Below, piece after piece: positions 10,503 to 26,812 of a stretch of 64,000 nucleotides of DNA. The notes below the pieces were generated by a model, which had not been told where the DNA came from, did not search any database, and saw only the letters and a list, made by a program, of their open reading frames with translations. Where the stretch lies: assembly GCF_030253575.1 (NCBI RefSeq), contig NC_080564.1, positions 3,392,501-3,456,500 of the forward strand. Direction: 5' to 3'. Position 1 is the first letter of the stretch. Every line of letters begins with the position of its first letter. The translations under genes and the position numbers were made by a program. The DNA is from Rhododendron vialii. Lineage: Eukaryota; Streptophyta; Magnoliopsida; Ericales; Ericaceae.

Positions 10503-12053
10503 ATGGGTGTTCTTGACGATATTCTAAAACACTGCCCTCCTAGTTATTATGGAAGGAAAAAGCTCAAGAGAAACAAACAACTGCAGGTACTACTACGTAC
10601 ATATACATATATACTTTCTGCGCTCCTATTTGTTGGTCTCAGTTAGTATTTTTTGTTGTCCCGAAAAGATTATTTCGCTCCAAAATTAAATGGGCAATAG
10701 TTATTGAGTTTCCACTTTTTCCCTTCCATTCATTGATGGGTAAAATGGAAAATCAAGTGATTAAAAAGGAAAGCTTGTGTTCCCTTATTATATTGGAATC
10801 TCGCATTATTATATTTATTATATTGGAATCTCCAAAAGGAACCAACAAATGGGGAAGAATGGAGTGTGGTATTAGATCCTAGCTAGCTGTTGTGCTTTGT
10901 ATTCCTTCCGTTTCTTTTTTAAAGTTCAGTATTTCATTTTGCGTTATCCCTTAATAAATGTCTATTTTGTAAAGTTAGTGGGTAAAAGTTAGTACATTTT
11001 TTATTTTGCTTATTTTGCCTCTAAAAGTAGATTTCATTTTGAAAAGTTAGTAAAAATATAATGATGATGCTTCCATAGAGGTTTAATAGAGAAAGTGAAG
11101 GTAAAAGTTGATTTGAAAGGTGTAATGATGATATTTTTTTAATAAGTTGGAGTTACAAAGCGGGACATTTAAAAAGGGACGGAAGCAGTAGTTGGTTTGT
11201 TACCAGGAAAACCATTTAGGCTTGTGTATTATACGGCCTCGTTTGGTGTGTGGTAGAGGTTGCAAGAGATTGATAGCGAAGAAGGAACTCGAATCGGGAT
11301 TAAGATTGAAACTGGTAGAGAGTAAGAATTAGTAGTAAAGTTGCAAGTCCACTCAGGTGTGTTCGATTTGCACCGAATTGTAGGTTGGATTGTTAAACAG
11401 GCCTATATACAACCATAACAATTCAAGTCATGCCTCACAATTCGCATCGAACAAGGCATATGAACGGACAAAAATTACCGGAATAATTATAATGAATCTA
11501 CCGTAATTTTCTTCAGAAGAATGGATGTGTAAATATAGTAAAAAAAATTTTTTTTGATTATGTGTAAATTCATTAATTGATAGTAGTATTTTTGCTCACA
11601 AAATATATGTAACTCAAAGTTTGTAATAGCAATTGTATATTTGATTTGTGATGGTATCAGACAGTGGAAATAAGGATTAAAATGGACTGCCATGGGTGCG
11701 AGAGGAAGGTGAGGAAATCAGTGGAAGGCATGAAAGGAGTATCCCGGATAGAAGTGGACCCAAAGCAGCACAAACTCACGGTGATCGGTTACGTCGACCC
11801 GAAGAAGGTGTTGATGAGGGTGCGGCACAAGACGGGGAAGAATGCCGAGATGTGGCCGTACGTGCCGTACGACGTGGTGGACCACCCGTACGTGCAGGGG
11901 GTCTACGACAGGAAGGCGCCGCCGGGGTACGTGAGGAACGTCGAGCTTGTGCCGGATCCTCAGATCACCCGCCTTGCAAGGGCTAGCTCTACTGAAGTGA
12001 AGTATATTACTGCGTTCAGTGATGACAATCCAACTGGTTGCTCAGTGATGTGA
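10503..12053 (+). CDS. HIPP: Heavy metal-associated isoprenylated plant protein (HIPP)
   Basis: Small metallochaperone-like protein with one HMA domain and a C-terminal farnesylation box; family members bind heavy metals and sit at membranes or in the nucleus. Two exons join in phase 0: 10503-10586 (MGVLDDILKHCPPSYYGRKK, ending NKQLQ) and 11661-12053. The product is 158 residues. Residues 29-41 read TVEIRIKMDCHGC, with the metal-binding CxxC at 38 and 41. GYVDPKKV, WPYVPYDVVDHPY and YDRKAPPGYVR follow, then ASSTEVKYITAFSDDNP and the CaaX box CSVM at the end. This matches the HIPP20-27 clade in length and layout. The 1.07-kb intron holds a Stowaway-like MITE (10902-11188). A second, upstream exon 1 lies at 9134-9214. 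Exon 2 is distinctly GC-richer than its surroundings. Confidence 0.95.
10902..11188. mobile_element. Stowaway-like MITE in the HIPP intron
   Basis: Terminal inverted repeats TTCCTTCCGTTTCTTTTT and, at the other end, AAAAAGGGACGGAAG, with TA at both flanks (10900-10901 and 11189-11190). About 287 bp, AT-rich inside, non-coding. The ends fit the Tc1/mariner-derived Stowaway consensus (CTCCGTCC type). Confidence 0.75.
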
Positions 12054-13427
12054 TTATATGTATCTGTGTAATAGGTGTATACAAATAAGCAGACATGGTT
12101 TGTGTTGTGGTGGCTGAATGGTAGCTTGTAAAATATGCCAGAAGATTGTCTTGTAAGCAGGGTTCCTGTAAAGAGATTTTTGTTTGATAGTGTTGTTATT
12201 ATTACCTCTTATAAGATTGATAATCTTACCAGATTCACAGTAAATTGATTAATTTCAAGGTATTTTACATGCTTTATTTTATGAGGTATGATACAACATG
12301 CACAACATAGTTAGGTGGCACTGTATCATTGAGTAAGGGACGAGATGCTATTTTACGGTGCCGAATGATACAATGTCACGTAAGCATGTTACGTATATTG
12401 TTGTGCAAAAGTGTTGTGTTAATAGACTTTTCCTTGGGGCATCTCTAACCCACCTTCTATTTCTTCAAATATAGAGGAAGAGCAACTCCAACCCATCCTC
12501 TATTTCACCTTAATCGTGGAAGGAGGATGTCAATCTTAATTGCAGATGTTCTAAATCTATGCAGTTCTACTTGGATTTCTGAAAACGAAGTACCTGAAAG
12601 AGCAACTCCAACCTATCCTCTATTTCACCTTACTCGTGGAAAGTGGATGTCAATCTTAATTGTAGATGTTCTAAATCTATGCAGTTCTACTTGGATTTCT
12701 GAAAACGAAGTAACTATAAGAGCAACTCCAACCCATCCTCTATTTCGCCTTTAATCGTGAAAAGCGGATGTCAATCTTAAATACAAATGTTCCCACTTGT
12801 ATTTCTGAAAACGAAGTAACTGTACTTACCAGGCTAGATAGTTTCGGAACTTCTTATGCTCGAATGAATTATGCAGGAAAATGCTGGGTATGTGTGCAGC
12901 TAAGAGGTGTTTGGCCTAATACATTTGTTTTTGTAGTCCTTTTTTAAATTGTCTTTTTGTTAATTTCACGTCAATACAAAGAAACAGTTATCAAACTGTT
13001 CTCGAGACCTTCTGACATTACAAGCATCAAACGGTTCTGGACAGATCTGAAATTCTGGATCCGGTGCATTGGTTAAAGTTTCGGTTTCCATTTTTACAGT
13101 TAATTGCGGGACTCTGTAAAGTGCAACAAATAGAAATGCATCATTGGAAATGGCAAAGACAAACTCGTTATCACAACTTCGATTTTCCTCACTACCAATA
13201 AAGAGAACAAATCAAAACCGGGTGGGGAGAAAAATGAAGTGAATCAAACATAATGTGGCTCTAGAAATACAGAACACAATAGCACAAAATACTGCTTCCA
13301 CCCCCACAGCTGAAGGAGATCGATCCCCGGTCCATAGCATTGGACAAAAGGGGTCAACAAGAGGATACAAAGGGGATTAAATGGAATGGATGGGAGGGTG
13401 ATCATCTCTTCTGTCCTGTTATATTGT
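12054..13427. other. Spacer between HIPP and ROP genes
   Basis: The convergent 3' ends of HIPP (plus) and ROP (minus) flank this stretch. It holds the 120-bp tandem repeat and presumably both 3' UTRs and polyadenylation sites. Nothing else recognised. Confidence 0.6.
12479..12840. repeat. Three-copy tandem repeat, about 120-bp unit
   Basis: Units start near 12479, 12599 and 12719 with AGAGCAACTCCAACC and contain CCTCTATTTC, GGATGTCAATCTTAAT and TGGATTTCTGAAAACGAAG. The third unit has lost an internal block. The start resembles the AGCAACTCCAACCC motif found at the ends of many plant MITEs, so the array may derive from such an element. Its open frames are by-products of the repeat. Confidence 0.85.
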
Positions 13428-16716
<3,289 letters not shown>

Positions 16717-16832
16717 TCAGAAGACCTGATCACAAGAATTCACACCAATGTGCGTTCCGTTATCTCCCCCTTCCGTTCAGCAACTCCGATCACACGTGCA
16801 CAGAGAACGGCAGAGCATTACGCGCTTAACGC

Positions 16833-16848
16833 CAACCCTAACCCTAAT
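16833..16848 (+). promoter_or_regulatory. Telobox-like motif upstream of ROP
   Basis: CCAACCCTAACCCTAA about 155-170 bp upstream of the ROP start. AAACCCTAA-type teloboxes occur in promoters of plant growth-linked genes. A GA microsatellite (about 16896-16914) sits just further upstream. Confidence 0.4.
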
Positions 16849-16919
16849 GGGCAATAAACTGGAAATGGAGAAGGGAAAATGATGAATTTGTGGAGAGAGA
16901 GAGAGAGAGAGAGAGGTGT

Positions 16920-19090
16920 ATGTGTTTGTGTGTTGTATGTATAGTTGTTGTGTGGTGTGATTTTTAAGCCGGGAAAGAATGCCGTTGAAGCGTTCGTTGG
17001 GGGCAGACCAACTCCCTGCCCAACGAAACCGCACTCTTACTGGCTCTCATTGGCTGTCTTCGCGCATTTTCCGTAATCTCAGCGACTTTGCTTTTTTTTC
17101 CCTTTCAATAACAATAATACTACGGACACGACTACCGATTAATCCCCTCTCATATATAGTGGGATTCATTTTACAATTAAATGTGTGGAGCCGACACATA
17201 TGTGAGAGAGAAGTGGTCGGTAAAAGTGTACGTAGTATTATTGTTTTTCTTTATAATTAGAGCGTTTGGTTTGAGATTAGTCGGATTAGTTGGTGGGTTT
17301 GCTCCCGCACGATTAAACTAAAGTTCGATTATTGGTGTCAGACCGCAATAACATAATTTCTTGTCAATTCGGTGGTCTTAGCGTGGATGACGTACATTTG
17401 AACAGACTAGGGAGAGAATTAGTTAAAGTGCGGTAAATCGATTCAGACACCCTTAACAATCGAATACCGGAAAAAAAGAGAGCAGGTTTTTTTTTTAATT
17501 ACCAGGGTGTCCGGACTAGCCCATCTTGACGAATTTTGAAGAACCAACTCCATCGATCATTAGGGAAGCTGAACTAAAATTGAAGCAAAATTCCATACGG
17601 ATTGAGACTGAGCAAAATTTATAGCTTTTGGTGGAGTACCAAATTTTGAACATCAGGCCAACCGTTAGGTTATAGCACGATTCATAAATAGGGCCTGTTT
17701 GGTTTTAGTCTTATTTGTAACCAGGGTTCATGCAGTGTAGGGGTGCATCACAATTCACAGGGTTGAGATGAAACCTAAACTATTAATAGTCGAGATAGAT
17801 GGCTTGGATTATGCACTACACCCAGACCCCGGTTTCTTTCGGAAATGGAACTAGCTAAGTTGTGTAAATAATTTCTCAAACCTGATTTACCTGAGTTAAG
17901 TTGCTTAACTACTTAATACTTCAAATATTGACATTTTCTCTTCTATACAAGCAAACAATCAAAATAGGTTTCAAATGGTTTTGCTTGTTCTTATATTGTT
18001 TTTGTGCTTATTTTAAGCTCTTTCCGAATAAGCAAAGTAAAAGACAACAACAACAAAAAATGCACACTCCAGTATACTTTTTACACTTTTTAATCCTAAC
18101 CGACAGCCCATTGAGTTGTCTTTAGCATTTAACATAAACAAATAAGAAAACGGCCCTTCGCATTATCCGATGTAAACCTTCTCTCTTGGCTTCATAGAAT
18201 TTAAACACGATTTATAGCCGTTGAAAACTAATGTTGCATGCAGCTAACCAATTGAACTTGCAGTTATGAGAGATGCACCATGATCAGCAAAAGCATATGG
18301 TCCGCACATCATTCGATTTCAGAAACATTGACCAAAAAGGGGAAAACTAGCTCCTGAGGGTTTGCTTTGAGAATACTTGAAACTTACAGGTTTACTCCCT
18401 CCAAAGGTTTAAGGTTCGAAATCTTACACGTGTGTTATCAATCCATATGAAACGTTGCACTGACTTTAATCAGACCCCCGTAGTAGACAGCGGGATTGGC
18501 CCATTGGGCCGCTAGGGATTAATTGAGCGGCGCTTAACAAGTGAAAACAAAAACACAGAGAAAAGGAAAGCCTATATTTCCAGAAGGGAGACTGACCGCA
18601 GGGAAAATGTTGCAGTCCTTTTAACACAAAACAATGCTACAGAAAATTCAAAGTAGTAGTGACATCTGTGGGGCTTCCATGAAAATGCAGAAAATAGTGC
18701 TGATATTTCTGAGATTGTCACTTTAGAGTTTAGAGACGCAAATTTCAGCATGGTTCCCCTTCAATTTTCTCATTTCTGCACCGTGTTTGAAACCAACCAT
18801 GACTACAATAGATCGGAGAAGAAGAAAACAAAGACAAGGTACGGATGAACAGAAGGTGAAGATGCAAAAATCATGTCAAATCTTTTATTGATAAAGGCCA
18901 ATGCTTAACAAGTAGCAGCGTGGCTAATTGGCCATAGAATACAATGTGGTAGGCAGGCTTCGTACCATTGGGACACAAGGAAGCCGGAAAAAAACTGCTT
19001 AAAATACACGGGAAACTTGATAATGCAACGATGTAACTACATAAACGAAGATTTGGTACAAAATCTAATATAGTTGCTAAAGCTTAGGTT
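16920..19090. other. Intergenic stretch between ROP and DHQS
   Basis: No coding gene recognised. About 17690-17830 shows imperfect inverted similarity (GGGTTCATGCAGTGTAGGGG against CACTACACCCAGACCCCGG), perhaps a small foldback MITE. The DHQS 3' UTR should occupy the right end. Confidence 0.55.
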
Positions 19091-22000
19091 TCAAGACTTG
19101 CAGAAAGCATGGAGGGTTTCATCAAGAGCCTTTCTATCATACTCCCCTGTGAACACACAATTGCCTAATGGACCTTTCAAGAGGATGAGCCTTAATAGCC
19201 CATCAGCTACCTTCTTATCAACCTGCGATCCAAAATATATAAATGGGTATATATCTATGCAGATAAACAATCGTGAGAGACAATTAAAGTTCATAGGGGT
19301 ATATTAAGACCTAAATCTACTCCCTCTGTCCCTTGATTTTAGTCCATTATACCATTTTGTTTGTTCACTTTGAAAAATCAATGACTGGATGGGCAACTCT
19401 TGACAGTGTTTTCGTTTCAAACTCACAATGGGTTACAGAAGGGTATTTATGAAATGTTGTAACTTTTAAAGTGCAACAATTTTGTCTAATTAAATAGTAG
19501 AATACCCTGCTGATCAAAAAAATACAAGTAGAATACCCCAAGATGGCCAAAATTAAGGGACACAGGGAGTATTTGTTTTTAGCTTCCAAACAACTTAGTT
19601 TATCTTACCGCCATGACAGACTTGAACATCTCAACTGTCATTGTATCAGGAGGAGCAGTGGGTAGCTTAGCCTGCTTCAAGATATTGCTAGCTCGCTTCA
19701 TGATGGATTCGTCGATCCAGCCGAGGCGGTATGACATGTCAATAGCCATAACCTGCAAAAATGCACTCAACCACCTTCAGCATAAACACGCTGCATGTCA
19801 AAACAACTATTTTATCTCTCTCCCTGCATGGTGATGAAAATATTGAACACATTACCATGCCAGCAGCAACAGCTTCTCCATGAAGCCACACTCCGTAGCC
19901 ATAACCCGTTTCTATAGCCTGTAAAATAGCACGTCCCGTACGATAACAAAAGAACAGCTAAAAATTCCTTTAAAGGAAAAAAAAAAGAACGTATAATGAC
20001 AAAATAACCAAAATAAAGAGAGTATGCCCACAATCAGGCATTGTGCCTGAAGTTAGAAAAGAGAGAGGTATGATAAAATAGCAGCAGACGCTACAAGCTA
20101 ACCATGGCGTTTCAGCCTCACTCTTCTTTTTTTCCTTCATCTCTTTTGGGCGGAGTGGGGTTGGTGGGCGTGGGTGCCAATCTCAACGGGTAAGTTCATG
20201 AGTCAAAGTACTGGTGTAGCAATAGTGTCAGGTATATACTTGCAAACATTTCTTAGATGTTGGCCACACCAATTGTAGCTCAAATTTTAGTTCTGACAAC
20301 CTACTAAGCAGCCCACAAATTTTCTAATATTGCAGCTTTCATCATCTAAAAACAAGGAATGTATACTAGGAAAAATAATGAGATGAACAAAGATTATCCA
20401 ACAAAGGTACTAACCAAAAACCAAGCTAAATTGTGTACATCTGCTAGAACAATACGAATGATGTTCAATGTCTTCTACAAGATTTAGGAACCAAATTTTC
20501 TTATGAAGTTGTTGAAGCACTTCAAAGTTCTTCAAACTCAACATAACGAATGACAAATTGCTCATGCAGCGGTGCCAAAAATTTACATAAACAAGCACAT
20601 TTCCCTATCCAGAACATTGATCTATGCAATTCCAAAGAACACACAACTTACATGTCCAAAAGTGTGACCCAAGTTCAATGTTGCCCTCAGCCCACTTTCC
20701 TTCTCATCAAGGGATACAACTTCAGCCTTGTTTTCACATGATCGCTTGATAGCATAAGCCAGTGCATTGGGGTCCCTGCAAAGGAGCAAGCCAGTGAGTT
20801 CTGCATAAGATTCATATAGAAATCCATAATAAACATGAATGCACCTGGGCACCATTTTTTCCCTTTCTAGGGATAAACCCCCACACAACCTCTTCCTGCA
20901 ACCAGAATACTTCAACCTTGGACAAGTTCATGTCCTTTTTGTGTCATCTTGAGATTACATGGGCGCTTTTAAAGGTGACAAGATTTGGGTATAGATCATG
21001 GGATACAGGTTGGCCATACACCAAACAAACCTTTTTGCCAATTCGAGTTTACTACACAAGTGCACAACTATGTTTAAAGCTCACAAATTAGGTATGCAAT
21101 TCTCTTTATTAGGCATTATTTACAAATACCATTTTATATTAGATAATAAAAACAAATAGCAATTTAACGCTTGCGGGGTACCCTGCCTTAGAAATCAAAA
21201 TTAGATGAATCTAGTAATGCACACCCACAGTCCCACACCCCATACCGGAACCAAAGTCTATGTAGGCCCCAATGCGTGTTATAAACGCACACCACATTGA
21301 AAGCAATGACATCAAGTTTGCTTCTAAAAGGAACAATAGAAACTAATAGTTTCTACTTTCTAACTTCATTTCTAACAAGTAGTCCTTTTGGTTTGATTAC
21401 ATCTATGCGTCAGGTCACCACAAGGAACCTTCATAATGTTCTTTCCATTTCTTTTTGGATATGCAAAGAGATCCCATCAATTCGCAACAAAAGACAGTGA
21501 CTCCAAGGGAGAGAGATCATGCTATAGAAATATTGATCACTTTCACAATCAACAAAAAGCCAGGCATAAGAGCAAATGTATAATTCACCTGGACATCAAT
21601 GCCTTCATATTCTTCTCTTGCCACTCAAAAAACTCAGCATCTCTAATGAGCCCATATTTTATAACCTCAGCAAATCCTGATGCTAATTCTCTCTCCGGCA
21701 AAGTACTCAATGTGTTGGTATCTATAAGCACACATTGAGGTTGATAGAAAGCACCAATCAAATTTTTCCCAAGACGATGATTTATGCCAGTTTTTCCCCC
21801 AACAGAAGAATCGACCTGGAACAGAAGAAATATTCAACGATGAAGTGGCCTTTGCAAACAAAAGCGTACAAGATGATAGGTTTTGCAAATGGTGACATAC
21901 CTGCGCCATAACAGTTGTGGGAATCTGAATGAAATTAACTCCTCTGAGGAAGGAGGCAGAAGCATATCCGCACATGTCGCCGATGACACCACCACCAAGG

Positions 22001-23670
22001 GCAACAAACGTGCAACGTCTATCTAACCGTGACTCGATTGCCTTGTCAAACACTTTCATTAGAACGTCCTATCATGGTATAACATTCATGTCAACCCCAA
22101 CTTCTCCACAAAAATCCACAGAAATACCATAAAACAAAACCTCATGAGACATACCATATTCTTGTACTTTTCACCATCTGGTAGAATCACACTCTCAACC
22201 GAAATATTTGGGTTCTGATGTGTTATGGCACTAACAACTTTATCCAAGTATATCGGTGCAATGGTGGTGTTAGTGACCACAAGGACTCTTTTTCCATGAA
22301 TATGCCTACACAATAATGAATTGAATCAATTTCAAACTCAATCAAAGCAAAAGACCATGGTGTTTAGAAAGCTGCTCAAGTAGTTTAATGCTAGTTCTGT
22401 CGCTTGAAGAGTTAGACTAAGTTTGACCTAACTTTATTCTCGGATTATTTCTTCTTATCCCTTTTTTTTAACCTTATTGTTAGTTTTGCTTGAACTTTTT
22501 TTATCAGACAGTTAGTTCATCCTGACGAGAGGAAAAAAAAAATATGAACCAACTCATCGAAAGACTTTTGTGGACTTTCGTAAGAGCATCATCATCTGCC
22601 TCTTTACTTACCTCTTCAATAAATTAAAGAGTCAAAACAGGAGAAAAAAAAAACCACAAACCCTTCATCAGGCTCTCTTCCTCCCTCTCTACTTTGAAAA
22701 AATTCTAACTTTGCTACAGTAACTCGTTTATTCCCACGAGTTACTGTTCATCAAGTGTCATCCATTATTTTAATCAGCTTTCAAACAGAACGGCGGTAAT
22801 GGTTGCACGGAATGGGCGGTGATGTATTCCAAACAGAAAGCTGAAGATGATGAAGACGAGAGAGAGAGAGTGATTTTTTAATGGGAAGGCTTTCGATGTC
22901 TTTTTCTTTTTCTTTTTTTATCAGAGTTTTTGGGAATTTCAGTCTGTTGCTTTTGAAGCCCAGAGAGAGAGAGGCGGGGGGTTTTGGTTCCAACGTACTG
23001 GTTTTCTCTTCTTCTTTTTCGGTTTTGGTTCTGCGGGTTTGGGTTTTTTTAGTATGAATATTTAATTGAATAAAAAGTGAGCGTAAAAAACGTCACATAG
23101 TAGATATTTTAAAAATAAGTAGCTAAATAATGTGACTTTTTAAAAAGTAATTTAGTCTAAAACGGAGAGAGACGGTACGGATGCTCAAAAACTTTGGTCA
23201 TAACTTAACTCTTTATAATGCTATTGTCTAGTTGAACCAATTATCCACAGAAATGCAACGCAAAACGCTAAAGAAAGAAGGAAAAAAAAAAAAAGGAATG
23301 ACAGAAAAAAAAACATATTTTTATTTCGCCCAAATTGGGTCTTAGAGAGAGAAGCTGAATACCTTTGGAGAAGATCGGGTTGATCAAGAAGCCCAGACCC
23401 GATATAGATCGGGTAGCTCCGGTTACCCAAATCGACGTCTACAGTGGTCGGAACACTTGAACTCGCTTCCCTCGGCGATTGTTCCATCACCTGAGCAGTT
23501 GAACTGGCCGAAACCTTCAACTGCAATTTAGCAAATTTCAAACCGTTACGGGTCGAGGGCGCAGGGAGAGAAGGAAATCGAGCAGAGAGAGAATCGTGTC
23601 TTGGACAGAGAGAGGCGCGGTGGGTGGAGAGAGAAACAACATTTCTTGGACAGAGAGAGGAGGGATCCAT
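19091..23670 (-). CDS. DHQS: 3-dehydroquinate synthase, chloroplastic
   Basis: Second enzyme of the shikimate pathway: converts DAHP to 3-dehydroquinate using NAD+ and a divalent metal, in plastids. Eight exons join in phase: 23670-23363, 22305-22155, 22068-21901, 21815-21589, 20775-20652, 19918-19856, 19752-19609 and 19222-19091, giving 438 residues, the usual plant length. The first 65 or so residues, Ser/Arg-rich ([18 protein letters not shown]), look like a transit peptide. The mature part starts near [19 protein letters not shown]. Motifs: [38 protein letters not shown], the metal-binding Glu in AEVIKYG, and the His ligands in [11 protein letters not shown] and WLHGEAV. It ends FCKS. An open frame continues upstream of the chosen Met, but MDPSSL best fits the family. 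Intron 7 carries a Stowaway MITE. Confidence 0.97.
19320..19569. mobile_element. Stowaway MITE in DHQS intron 7
   Basis: Terminal inverted repeats CTCCCTCTGTCCCTTGATTT and AAATTAAGGGACACAGGGAG with TA on both sides (19318-19319, 19570-19571). About 250 bp, AT-rich, non-coding. Ends and target duplication are typical of Stowaway. Confidence 0.88.
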
Positions 23671-25178
23671 GGGGTTTGGTGCTAATTGGGCGCAGGGAGA
23701 GAGACAGAGAGAGATGGGTTGGGTTGGGTTGGGTTGGGTTGGTTTGGCTTTACATAATTGGGTTTGGGGAATTTGGGTTGGAGGAGGAGAGGAGAGGGAA
23801 GTGTTGGTGGTGGTAGGTGGAGAGTATACCTGTAGGTCCGGATACAGACTTGCCTGCCACAGCACCCAGCACAAAATCTAACCAGCTTAATTACTTCTTC
23901 CTAAACTTTTGTTAGATGGAGCATATACCATAGCGCAGTGAATGAGTTATTCACAAAATCGTGCAATCGTAATTGTCTATTTTGACAATCGATAGTTGAG
24001 ATATGTTTTAAAATTTTGATTGGTAAGAAATATCTTTTATCGGTAAAAATTAATTTTTAATTCAAATCATTCAAAACACTTTTGGACGCTCACCATTGAG
24101 TTCCGTAAAAACACATTTACGAAGTACTTCATAAATGAGTTTTTCTGTATACGATAAATGTTTTGGTTTGATATTAATTTCGTCTTTTTGGGATTTTTGT
24201 TCCACAACATAGAAAGAGACGTAATATGAAGGGCTTTATGGTCAAATGGTCACTCAGAATCTAATAGTAAGATGATTGTACTAATTCACACCTCTACTAA
24301 ACATTTTTCAAAGATTCTTATCATGAGATTTTTATAATTCAGAATCTATAATTCATTACCTGTGCCAAACACCCACTTATACTATTTATAATTTTTTGCT
24401 TATTTTTCATTTAAATTCCGACAGAAAATAAGCAAATAATACTGTTAACCAAATGAGCCCTCAGTCCCCTTTGGACTTACGATGGTTGGAAAATCTTACG
24501 AAACAGGTTAATGGGTAAAATTTTACTAATTGATTCACCGTGATTTAAACTCAAGTAAGTTGCACAGTCCAAGTAGAGTCTTGCAAGCAGCTTGAGCAGG
24601 CTCGTCTCGTTAGTAGTCGAGCTGAGCTCAAGCTTGAGGTGAATCTCGTGTAGTAAACAAATGAAGCTCAACTAGTTTGTATAAGCTCAGCTCAGCTCCT
24701 TCTACCCCTATACTGGACCCGTCCAATTGTCTTCCAACCGAAGAGAAGCTCCTTCCACTTGAATTTAACAGTAGTATCCAACTGCACAAAACAGAAGTCT
24801 GAATCCAAAACTATTTTCACATTAACTTTCTCAAAACTAGACTAAAAGCACTTAGAATATGTCACAACGCATCCACAGAACAAACTATAAAAGACATAAA
24901 TATATAAAGACTCTTACTTTCCTATCACCTACCATTTTGCAACCACTTTTATACCCGGCTAAATTAAGTTATGAGAGTCACCATCTGTTTCACCTTCCCA
25001 AAAAGACAGCATCAGGCTTCGCAGAGAGACCTGCTCGATTTGAAACCCTAACATTCGCAAAAATTTCCAGGGTTCGATTAGCCCATGCAAAAGGTGAATC
25101 CACAAACATCTATACAAAACCCTCAATTTCCAGATGCATGTGTTGTTTAATTACTGGAACTAGTTGCCGGGTTATTCT
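23671..25178. other. DHQS upstream region and spacer
   Basis: Contains the DHQS leader and promoter (with a GGTTG pentamer run at about 23718-23740, GGTTGGGTTGGGTTGGGTTG) and the 3' side of the DUF630/632 gene. About 24540-24700 is rich in alternating AGCTCGAGCT-like words (GTCGAGCTGAGCTCAAGC), a pattern seen in plant repeat elements; I could not assign it. Confidence 0.5.
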
Positions 25179-26760
25179 CTAAAAGAGTAATCTCTTTACG
25201 TCATGCATTCCGTGAGTATTTTTGGCCTCGTTGCATACTGACTCAAACACATGGATACAAACGTTTGCGAAACCCGTCACTGCCTCGAAAACATGAGGCA
25301 GCCCCATTTGAAGATTGTTCATCGTCATTGCCCTTGTCACACTCACAGCCTTCTCATGCTTACCCTTCTCTTCCTCGGCCTTGGCCCTCAAACACACCAC
25401 CTTTTCCCGTTTCGCCACAATCGGGTCCTTAGTCCTAGTAGAGGCTCCATGCATCGAGTATTGGCCATACTTGGCCTCGAGTGATCTGAGTTCAACCACC
25501 TTCTTCTCAAGCTCTTTAAACGCTGATTCCGACCTCTTCTTCTGCCTCTGCTCTTCCGTCTGTTGAACCACAATGGCATGGATCACCGTTAAGAAGCTCT
25601 TTATCCCTTCAGACGCCACTTTGTCAGGTAAACGGTCCATCGCAAGGTGCCACTCTTCGCAGAGAGAGTAAATTGCAGAATCCTCTAGGGTTTTGGGGAC
25701 TGGGGCGGTTTTGTTGAATTGGAAGAGGCTAAGGCGGAGCCAACCGGAGAGAGACTGGATGTAGTCGCGCTCGGACTTCACTAGATTGCAGAAGGCAAGG
25801 TGCCATTTTTGGAGTTCTAGTTCGAGTTGGAGAGTGGATTGGCGGTGAATTTCGGATGTTGGGTTGGTGGATGGAATGGTGTTGAGATATTTGAGCTGCT
25901 TTACTATGTGTGTCTGGACTTGGTGGCATTCGTATAGGGTTCTCCACATGCCCATCAATCTGTAAAATCAGACACATTAGAGCACAGAAAATTGCACTTC
26001 TCTCATAGCAATTGTGCAAGCTTCTTTACGAGTCCTAAGCTGATGAAAACGATGAACAGCTTCATTGTATATATTGAATAAAGACATTTTCTCCTGTAGC
26101 ACTGCGTTCATCATGCATCATTAAGGTGAGATATATCAGTTTCTTATTAGTCGATAGTAGTTTTCGTTCTACTTACTATCCCCGAGTACTGCTTCTACTT
26201 GCTAATTAGGAAAATTTTCATGCACGCTTCTCAATGATGTTTGCCGCCACACAACAAATTTTTTGAATCCGCCCTGATCAACTTAAAGGATAGATTAATC
26301 TTACAGAGTCACTCAACTCAATTTTCCTGTATGTTATAGAGTCTTTCTGATACTTTTTCATTCTCCTGAGTCTAACAGTGACTAAAAAGACAAACTTGGA
26401 GTAGTTAATTACAAAAGCTCAGCTGTCTGCAGTCATAATCTATGATTTAAGAATCTCCTTTCATTGGGTGGGGGTGCACTTAAAGCCATGTGAGTTGGTG
26501 AAGGAGTCACATGCAGTAAATTCACCAGTATAAGGTCACCTCTTGAAAAATGCGGACAAGGTGTCCCAGTAGTGCGCTACTACGCTAAAAAGTGTAGTGT
26601 ACCTCACCGAAATCCATAAAAATGAACAGTTCAGATCATCAAAATGGGATCTCGGTGGAACCCACCGAGATGCACCACTACCGCCGTTCATTAGCCAGCC
26701 CCCCGTTTGTCCCTCAATGCCTGCAAATGCCCAAATATGTGCGTGTGTGTGAATGCGTGC

Positions 26761-26812
<52 letters not shown>

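Noticed and set aside
11696-11986. Second plus-strand frame within HIPP exon 2
   Set aside because: A shadow of the HMA-domain frame in GC-rich sequence.
24540-24700. AGCTCGAGCT-rich patch as a possible element
   Set aside because: Known-looking plant repeat wording, but no ends, arms or target duplication could be defined.
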